Source of the DNA: Gammaproteobacteria bacterium | GTDB taxonomy: Bacteria; Pseudomonadota; Gammaproteobacteria; Steroidobacterales; Steroidobacteraceae | Direction of reading: 5' to 3' | Assembly (NCBI GenBank): GCA_016874055.1 | Contig: VGVG01000013.1 | Coordinates: 1-45,653 of the forward strand | Length of the DNA stretch: 45,653 bases | Part shown: in pieces, positions 40,616 through 45,653 of the stretch | Layout: each line of letters opens with the position of its first letter | How positions within the stretch are numbered: position 1 is the first letter of the stretch | The notes under the pieces: generated by a model | Database searches by the model: none | What the model was told of the DNA's origin: nothing | The model's input: only the letters and a program-made list of their open reading frames with translations | Made by a program: the position numbers and the translations under genes

Positions 40616-41695
40616 TTAACCCCGCCACCCCAGATCCTGCAGCACCCGAATTGCCTTTTCGGCCGAACGGTCCCAGGAGAAGTCCCGTCTGATGATCTCG
40701 CTGGCGGAAAGGGCCCGCTCCGTCCATTGTGAGTGATTCCGAACGATCTCCGAAAGCCCTGCACACAGGCTATCGAAATTCGGTTCCGCCCATTCGCCGC
40801 CGAGGGTATCGACTCCGGGCCAATATTGAAGAAATTCCGGATCTCGAATCGTAGTCCTCGAATACGCGATCTCGAGGAAATTTCCGGCGATCGCGGAAAG
40901 AAACGCCGCTTGCCCGCTGTAGTGAGTCGTCAGCACAGGCGTCCCACACGCCAACGCCTCGATAATCGGCAAGCCCCAACCCTCGGCGCGAGTCGGCAAA
41001 ACAAAGGCGTCGGCGGCTTGGTACGCCTCGCGCAACGCAATCTGGGGCCAATCTCCCCACACCAGAGAGACATTGCGAAGATTTCGTGATGCGACCTCGC
41101 GCTCGAGTTGTTGGCGTTTGCGGTCATGATCCAGGAAAAAATCTGCCTTGATGACCAACTCCACCTGGCGCTGATTACCGAATGTCGCGTTGAAGGCATC
41201 GAGCAACAACGGGTAACACTTTCGCTCTTCATATTTCCCGATCGTGAGAAACCGGAACGGTCGGCCGGTCCGATCGCTCTTGAGCGACGTCGGCATGAAT
41301 TGCTCTGAATTCACGCCCTCCGGGACAACATCAATCTTTGATCTACTGAAGCCGTTGGCGATCAGCGTATCGCGCCCCCAGGCGCTCGGTACCCACACGC
41401 GATCAAAACCCTCGAGCATCGAGAGGTAAGCAGGCGGTAATCGGGTGCTTTCGAAGACGCCCCACACGATTTGCCTACCACGAAAAAACCCTACATTGCG
41501 ATCCGGCCAAAACCAGACATTGATGTCATCGGGTGTCGACTGCGCCGCGGCAATAGCCAACGATTCAAGGGCACAGGGGTCGTAGGCCTCGACCGTCGGG
41601 CTTGAAATCTTTGCCTGCCGTAGCGCCGTCAGAAACTCCTGAAAGTGAGTGCCTCCACCGAGGGAGTTGGCTTGACCCAATAAACGCAACTTCAT
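40616..41695 (-). CDS. Glycosyltransferase family 4 (probable flagellin glycosylation)
   Basis: 359 aa from ATG 41695 (MKLRLLGQANSLGGGTHF); the frame also opens at ATG 41770 and GTG 41776 with a non-conserved extension, so the start is uncertain. GT-B fold marks: VWGVFESTRLP, RVWVPSAWGRDTLIANGF, VVPEGVNSEQF, FRFLTIGKYEERKCYPLLLDAF and the donor-site AFVLPTRAEGWGLPIIEALACGTPVLT, the GT4 EX7E motif. It would transfer a sugar from an activated donor in the cytoplasm. Lying between flagellin and fliS makes flagellin the probable acceptor, as in other polar flagellated bacteria, but the sugar is unknown. Confidence 0.88.
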   Translation of the reverse strand: MKLRLLGQANSLGGGTHFQEFLTALRQAKISSPTVEAYDPCALESLAIAAAQSTPDDINVWFWPDRNVGFFRGRQIVWGVFESTRLPPAYLSMLEGFDRVWVPSAWGRDTLIANGFSRSKIDVVPEGVNSEQFMPTSLKSDRTGRPFRFLTIGKYEERKCYPLLLDAFNATFGNQRQVELVIKADFFLDHDRKRQQLEREVASRNLRNVSLVWGDWPQIALREAYQAADAFVLPTRAEGWGLPIIEALACGTPVLTTHYSGQAAFLSAIAGNFLEIAYSRTTIRDPEFLQYWPGVDTLGGEWAEPNFDSLCAGLSEIVRNHSQWTERALSASEIIRRDFSWDRSAEKAIRVLQDLGWRG

Positions 41696-41837
41696 GGGGC
41701 TGAACTCAATCGCATCGGCTGCCACATTAGCCGATTCACAGCCTGAATCGGCAAGAACAAACGCCGCCATCGGCACATCCGAACGAACTGCCAGCGGGGC
41801 GCGCTCGGGTTCGTTTTGTAAAACGCCCTAGTTTCAA

Positions 41838-42452
41838 CTACTCGCCATCCGGGGCCTCCTCCTTCGCCGGAGGGCTCGCGATGACGGCCCGCTCAATCGT
41901 CATTGCTCCGACCCTACGGGCTTGCTCCTCACGAAGCAACCGTAATGCGGTGTCAAACTCACGATGGAGTGACGCAGCCAAGCGCACAAACTTCTCGGTA
42001 TCGTGCAGCATGCTAAGTGAAGACTCCACCAGGGCATCCCGGGTCGCTGCGAGCGTCGTTTTGGTTTTGTTGCTGATAGCCGACAACTGCACTTTGAGTC
42101 CGTAACCACCGAAGCGCGCCCATTTGTTCTCATCCATATCGAACGAGTAGTTGTTACGGGCGAGTTCGATGACCGCAGCCTCCGCGCGCTCAAGACGCGC
42201 AAGACGCTGGCGCGCCATGACCATACGATCGATGAGTAAATGCTCAACCATCGAAGCGGGGTTGAAGGTGTCGTTGAGTGACTCGACGAGTGCCTGGTAG
42301 GCGGCAGGATCTTCATCGCTCAGTAGACGTTGCTGCGAGAAAATTCCTGTTTTAAGGGCATTTTGACTCGATGCGGCCTTACCCTCGGGCGTTACCGGCC
42401 CCGAGCTCTGAGCACCATTGAGACGACTGGAATCCGCGCGAGAAATAGCCAT
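41838..42452 (-). CDS. Hypothetical protein of the NGxxSxGPxTPEGKxxSSxNA type
   Basis: 204 aa, soluble, mostly helical. The N-terminus has SRLNGAQSSGPVTPEGKAASSQNALKTG, a sequence signature (SxGPxTxEGKxxSSxNAxKxG) I recognise from many uncharacterised bacterial proteins, followed by a long helical part (LIDRMVMARQRLARLERAEAAVI, FVRLAASLHREFDTALRLLREEQ). No function is known to me. It sits between two glycosyltransferase genes in the filament region. The start has GAGGGAT upstream. It may be an inserted accessory gene rather than a flagellar one. Confidence 0.75.
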   Translation of the reverse strand: MAISRADSSRLNGAQSSGPVTPEGKAASSQNALKTGIFSQQRLLSDEDPAAYQALVESLNDTFNPASMVEHLLIDRMVMARQRLARLERAEAAVIELARNNYSFDMDENKWARFGGYGLKVQLSAISNKTKTTLAATRDALVESSLSMLHDTEKFVRLAASLHREFDTALRLLREEQARRVGAMTIERAVIASPPAKEEAPDGE

Positions 42453-42607
42453 AGTTCACATCCCTCATAGAGGCGTCGCTCCCGGTGACGCGCTTCGTTT
42501 GGGAGCAGGAATGTGAGGGTGCGAGAGCGCCGAGAGAGGAGGCTACGGAGAGATGTTCCGAAACGCAAGCCCCACCGTTACGGGCGGCGGCGGCGCGGTA
42601 CGCTAAC

Positions 42608-42631
42608 GGCGTCAGCGGCAGGCATGACGCC
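42608..42631 (-). terminator. Hairpin after the TPR-glycosyltransferase gene
   Basis: GGCGTCA (42608-42614) and TGACGCC (42625-42631) form a perfect seven-base stem around a ten-base loop, 18 bases after the stop of the gene on the minus strand. There is no T-tract after it, so it could be a weak or factor-dependent terminator, or an RNA stability element. Confidence 0.3.
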
Positions 42632-42648
42632 AAAATCGCTCTGCAGAA

Positions 42649-44076
42649 CTAAAGCATCAATTCCAACGCCGCGAGACAAGACGCCCAATCGCCGGGAGCC
42701 CTTTGACGAATGAGGGTGACCGAGGGGTACCAGGGCGAGTCCGCCCGGCCCTCCATCCATACCCAAGCTGCTGCGTACGGAATCAGCACGAATGTACGTT
42801 TCCCCATCGCGCCCGATAGGTGCGCAATTGATGTGTCAACGGTCACGACGATATCAAGATTTTCGATTACCGCCGCCGTGTCGATGAAACTCATCATCAG
42901 AGAATCAAGTCGAACGATCCCCATACCATCGAGCCACTGCGCCTCAGCGTCGGTGGGCTCTTGGCGAAGCGAAACAATCCGGTCGCTGTGTCTCGCCAGT
43001 GCACTCAAGGACTCTATTGGCATTGATCGATTGATGAGTCGTGGATTTCCAGCCCCGCGCCACTGCACCCCGATACATCGCTCCATCGACTGTCCTCTTA
43101 CGGTCTCCCGAAACGCAGCAACACGGGATGTAGGCACCCTGATGTAAGGTTGCGCGGCAAGTTCTTGCTCACTTTGGAAACCAAGCGCCGCCGGGAGGCT
43201 GAGCAACGAGACTTTCAGGTCAAAGTCTTGATCCAAAATACTCGGATCTGTCGTAACCTTTAAATGAGGGAAATTTTCTACAACAATTTCTGTAAGCGCC
43301 TTCGGCACTTGAACGGTCAGCTCCGCCATCGTCCACCACGATGGCGATAAAAAACGCAAATACTGGATGACATCCCCTAAGCCTTGCTCCGAATAAACCA
43401 GAACTGTAGGTCGGCAACCTCGTTGAGACTTTTCATTAAGTTCCTCCCGTAGGCCGCCCGTGCGCCATCCCTTATCCTTTATTTTTTTGACCCGCGATTC
43501 CTGCAGCGGCCATCCGGAGGGCCATTGCCCAAGCCGCAAGTGCAATAAAGCCTGATTGAACCGTGCGTGTTCATTGTCAGGACGAGAAGCGACGATTGAA
43601 GCGATCAGGCGCTCTGCTTCATCAAAACGCTTCAAATCAACTAATACATTGGCGCGATTAATCGAAAACTCTTCGTAATACTCAGGCGCATCCCCGCGCT
43701 CATAGCACGCTAGAGCGTCTTGCAATCTTCCCAAGGCCCGCAGCGCGTTACCTCGCAGAAGCTGTGCTTCCGAGAGGTCAATTTCATCACTTATCGCAAT
43801 ATCTAAAATTTTAAGTGCATCAAGATACTGACCTTGAGAAGTAAAAATCCGTGCGATATCACATCGCGCCTCTAGGTAGTCGGGCTGGTAATTTACTGCG
43901 ATGGATAGCAGCTCTAAGGCGAATTTCGAATCGTTTCGCGCAAGACAAATCAGCGCAAGGCCACGCAGCGACGCCGCGTCTCTAGTGTTTTTCTTTAAAA
44001 GAGCGCCAAAAATACCCTCGGCCACCTCAAGGTCGCCGCGCTTTAGGGCGCCCATTCCATCGGTCACACTCGTCAT
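42649..44076 (-). CDS. TPR protein with C-terminal GT-B glycosyltransferase-like domain
   Basis: 475 aa. Residues 1-205 contain about five tetratricopeptide repeats (ALKRGDLEVAEGIFGALLKKN, SLRGLALICLARNDSKFALELL, LLRGNALRALGRLQDALACYERG, INRANVLVDLKRFDEAERLI, FNQALLHLRLGQWPSGW). The C-terminal half resembles family 9/41-like glycosyltransferases: VLVYSEQGLGDVIQYLRFL near 230, GVQWRGAGNP, and VVTVDTSIAHLSGAMGKRTFVLIP near 415-435, the donor-binding segment. TPR-glycosyltransferases of this type are common in flagellin glycosylation islands. It is separated from flaG by a strong hairpin and preceded by an 18-bp tandem repeat, so it likely has its own promoter. Confidence 0.87.
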   Translation of the reverse strand: MTSVTDGMGALKRGDLEVAEGIFGALLKKNTRDAASLRGLALICLARNDSKFALELLSIAVNYQPDYLEARCDIARIFTSQGQYLDALKILDIAISDEIDLSEAQLLRGNALRALGRLQDALACYERGDAPEYYEEFSINRANVLVDLKRFDEAERLIASIVASRPDNEHARFNQALLHLRLGQWPSGWPLQESRVKKIKDKGWRTGGLREELNEKSQRGCRPTVLVYSEQGLGDVIQYLRFLSPSWWTMAELTVQVPKALTEIVVENFPHLKVTTDPSILDQDFDLKVSLLSLPAALGFQSEQELAAQPYIRVPTSRVAAFRETVRGQSMERCIGVQWRGAGNPRLINRSMPIESLSALARHSDRIVSLRQEPTDAEAQWLDGMGIVRLDSLMMSFIDTAAVIENLDIVVTVDTSIAHLSGAMGKRTFVLIPYAAAWVWMEGRADSPWYPSVTLIRQRAPGDWASCLAALELML

Positions 44077-44090
44077 TTATTCAAACCCGT

Positions 44091-44126
44091 TAGGTGCACG
44101 TCTACGGGTAGGTACACCTCTACGGG
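44091..44126. repeat. 18-bp tandem direct repeat upstream of the TPR-glycosyltransferase gene
   Basis: TAGGTGCACGTCTACGGG (44091-44108) is followed immediately by TAGGTACACCTCTACGGG (44109-44126), 16 of 18 bases identical. The pair ends 15 bases upstream of the gene start. The GTGCAC and GTAC-centred parts are partly palindromic, so this could be an operator or part of the 5' leader. Confidence 0.8.
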
Positions 44127-44217
44127 CTTGAAGAATAGCGGAACGTCAACGTAAGCGCTGCGATTGGGAGGGGGATGCGAGGGTTAACCCCGAATCTTTA
44201 CGCTCGCTCGGCGATCA

Positions 44218-44250
44218 CCGTCCCCGACGCGGCGTGCGGGTCGGGGACGG
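44218..44250 (-). terminator. Strong hairpin after flaG, probable terminator
   Basis: CCGTCCCCGAC (44218-44228) and GTCGGGGACGG (44240-44250) form a perfect 11-base stem with an 11-base loop, 13 bases after the flaG stop on the minus strand. No T-tract follows, so termination may be incomplete, but the position at the end of the fliC-flaG unit fits. Confidence 0.55.
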
Positions 44251-44263
44251 CGAAGGTTGAAGT

Positions 44264-44629
44264 TTATTCGAGGCGATCCAGGTACAGACCTGTAAGCTTA
44301 TCCAGGTTTTGACTAATTCTTATTGCTTCATCACTCGGAATTTTCCGAATGATTTGTCCGGTGTCAGCATTTCGAACAGTAAAGACAGTGCTGCCGTTCA
44401 CTAACTCGACTCCCACTCGAACGTTCGAACCGGCTTCTTGTAGGCGTACCTGCACGCTCGCCGCCTGGGATTCGGCAGATTCGGCTTGTCGACTTTTCAC
44501 GGAATGGGTATCGGCCACAAAACCTCCCGATACCGAATGCTGTCCATAGCTCCCGCCATCCTCCTTTGTTGGCCCACCATCAGGCAGCTGAATCGTACCG
44601 AAATCAACTGAACTAATTGGCGCTGACAT
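44264..44629 (-). CDS. flaG: FlaG family protein, beside flagellin
   Basis: 121 aa. A Gly/Ser/Asp-rich variable half is followed by the FlaG domain: VRVGVELVNGSTVFTVRNADTGQIIRKIPSDEAIRISQNLDKLTGLYLD, quoted for its IIRKIP and RISQNLDKLTG core. The start lies 20 bases after the flagellin stop, so the two are cotranscribed, and a strong hairpin follows the stop. FlaG homologues affect filament length. The fliD gene that often follows flaG is not present here. Confidence 0.88.
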   Translation of the reverse strand: MSAPISSVDFGTIQLPDGGPTKEDGGSYGQHSVSGGFVADTHSVKSRQAESAESQAASVQVRLQEAGSNVRVGVELVNGSTVFTVRNADTGQIIRKIPSDEAIRISQNLDKLTGLYLDRLE

Positions 44630-44649
44630 AAATTAACCCCATTTATGCA

Positions 44650-45513
44650 TTAAGAGCGCAAGAGCAGCAAAACGTATTGAGGCGTCTGGTTTGCCTGGGC
44701 AAGCATAGCCGTGCCGGCCTGCTGCAGGATCATTCCCTTCGCGAGATTTGCAGACTCTTCCGCGTAGTCAGTGTCCTCAACTCCGGAGACAGCCTCTTGC
44801 AACCGCTGAGAAATATTCATCAGATTTGAGACGGTATGCTCCAGTCGATTTATCATCGCACCAGCTCGCGCACGATCAACCGCGAGCGTGATGAGCGCAT
44901 CATCGACGGACGCGACAGCGGAGGTCGCATTCGTTGTGGAGGTAATAGTCTTCAAATCGCTTGCCGAAACCGTCATGTTTAGGTTCAAGGACTCGCCTGA
45001 AAAGACTATCGAGTTGCCCGTTCTCGCAGTATCCGCGCCGACGTAGAATGTCAGCGAGTTGGCGGCGGAGCCTGTCCCGCCCGTCGTTCCACTCGCGCCT
45101 GCAATATTTAAGCGGTTGAAAGTGGTTGTCGCCGTTATACGAACGATCTCGGTCTTTAGGGCATCGTACTCATAGTTCGCATTGGTAAGGTCAGCGTCGG
45201 TATACGTACCGGTCTTTGCTTGCACGGCCAGCTCACGCATACGGATCAAGATCGACTCGACTTCAGTAGCCGCCCCATCGTATGTATTCACCAACGAAAT
45301 CGCATCATTTGTATTTCGGACTGCTTGATTCAAGCTACGAATATCAGCACGCATTTTCGCGGCGACTGCCATTCCTGCAGCATCATCCGCCGCGCTGTTA
45401 ATGCGCTTGCCCGAGGCCAAACGCTCCATCGCTTTTTCAAGCTCTGCACGATTCCCGGTCAAAATACGAGAAGCGGTAATCGAAGACACATTTGAATTTA
45501 TCACCACAGCCAC
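44650..45513 (-). CDS. fliC: Flagellin
   Basis: 287 aa, short for a gammaproteobacterial flagellin, so the outer D2/D3 part is nearly absent. N-terminal D0/D1: MAVVINSNVSSITASRIL, ERLASGKRINSAADDAAGMAVA and NDAISLVNTYDGAATEVESIL. A short Gly/Thr/Ser-rich middle (about 140-200, GASGTTGGTGSAANS) is followed by the C-terminal D1/D0: SRVEDTDYAEESANLAKGMI-type sequence and AGTAMLAQANQTPQYVLLLLRS. The start is GTG, behind a good TAGGAGATTG ribosome binding site. No sigma-28 site is evident in the 140 visible upstream bases, which hold a tandem repeat. Ser/Thr in the middle could be glycosylated by the nearby enzymes. Confidence 0.96.
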   Translation of the reverse strand: MAVVINSNVSSITASRILTGNRAELEKAMERLASGKRINSAADDAAGMAVAAKMRADIRSLNQAVRNTNDAISLVNTYDGAATEVESILIRMRELAVQAKTGTYTDADLTNANYEYDALKTEIVRITATTTFNRLNIAGASGTTGGTGSAANSLTFYVGADTARTGNSIVFSGESLNLNMTVSASDLKTITSTTNATSAVASVDDALITLAVDRARAGAMINRLEHTVSNLMNISQRLQEAVSGVEDTDYAEESANLAKGMILQQAGTAMLAQANQTPQYVLLLLRS

Positions 45514-45524
45514 GATTCAATCTC

Positions 45525-45653
45525 CTAAAATCCGTTGAAACACGACAGATAGTCGCCCGGTGTGGTGCCCGGTGTGGTGCCCGGTGTGGTGCCCGGTGTG
45601 GTGCCCGGTGTGGTGCCCGGTGTGGTGCCCGGTGTGGTGCCCGGTGTGGTGCC
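45525..45653 (-). CDS. Possible C-terminal end of an upstream gene with (Gly-Thr-Thr-Pro)n repeats
   Basis: Read on the minus strand from the window edge, the 12-bp array is open as eight GTTP units, followed by GDYLSCFNGF and a TAG stop at 45525-45527, 11 bases before the flagellin GTG. This could be the Thr/Pro-rich tail of a preceding protein. Because the repeat has no stop codon in any frame, the open frame alone is weak evidence, and a non-coding array is equally possible. Confidence 0.2.
   Translation of the reverse strand, partial: GTTPGTTPGTTPGTTPGTTPGTTPGTTPGTTPGDYLSCFNGF
45556..45653. repeat. 12-bp tandem array upstream of flagellin, cut by window edge
   Basis: Eight copies plus two bases of CCCGGTGTGGTG, without a single mismatch, from 45556 to the last base of the window. 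Perfect identity indicates recent expansion. The array ends 42 bases upstream of the flagellin start, so it occupies either the promoter region of fliC or the 3' end of a neighbouring gene. Its true length cannot be known from this window. Confidence 0.95.

Noticed and set aside
41814-41827. CGTTTTGTAAAACG palindrome between two genes as a terminator
   Set aside because: Six-base arms with a two-base loop are too short and AT-rich to form a stable terminator stem.
45556-45653. CRISPR array
   Set aside because: The 12-bp units are contiguous with no spacers, so it is a simple tandem repeat.

Overview
The window is a bacterial chromosome segment of moderately high GC, dense with genes and dominated by one large flagellar locus. 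The order fliS - FleQ-like regulator - FlrC-like regulator - fliEFGHIJKLMNOPQR - flhB, followed by flhA - flhF - flhG - fliA - motA - motB, together with two clear sigma-54 promoters, is the layout of polarly flagellated Gammaproteobacteria such as Pseudomonas and Vibrio. I cannot name the genus. I see no rRNA, tRNA, CRISPR array, insertion sequence or phage gene.

Region 1 (1-6.3 kb, minus strand) is not flagellar. It is a compact operon: a duplicated-domain DUF1538 membrane protein, two small divergent PII-like proteins, a soluble coiled-coil protein, a ClC-type chloride/proton antiporter, a voltage-sensor-like membrane protein without a recognisable pore, and the start of an exported protein cut by the window edge. 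It looks like an ion-transport and sensing module under PII-type control and is the best candidate here for an undescribed system.

Region 2 (6.3-13.6 kb) is mixed. It has a DUF1566 exported protein, a Na+-type stator pair (PomA/PomB-like) with a possible sigma-28 promoter, a FlaG paralogue, a lipoprotein coupled to a Rossmann-like protein, an exported protein joining a CaMKII-association (SnoaL-like) domain to a TonB-like tail, and a Sel1-type protein.

Region 3 (13.6-22.1 kb) holds flhA-flhF-flhG-fliA-motA-motB on the minus strand behind a sigma-54 promoter, with a second stator of the H+ type. Divergent from flhA is a pair resembling Vibrio FlgP and FlgT, which build extra basal-body rings. 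FlhF has lost most SRP-GTPase signature residues and FlhG lacks the N-terminal motif that activates FlhF.

Region 4 (22.1-40.6 kb) is the structural operon, from two receiver-less sigma-54 activators through the export apparatus, C-ring and MS-ring. It ends in three non-canonical genes: a DamX-like AAA/SPOR protein and two coiled-coil proteins.

Region 5 (40.6-45.65 kb) is the filament end: fliS, a family 4 glycosyltransferase, a protein of unknown function, a TPR-glycosyltransferase, flaG and flagellin. The glycosyltransferases sit where fliD would be expected and suggest flagellin glycosylation. The window stops inside a 12-bp tandem array just upstream of flagellin.

Putting this together, a FleQ-like activator with sigma-54 would turn on the FlrC-like regulator operon and flhA operon. 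These make the basal body and export gate, FliA would then activate late genes (stators, flagellin), and two stator types could drive rotation with different ions.
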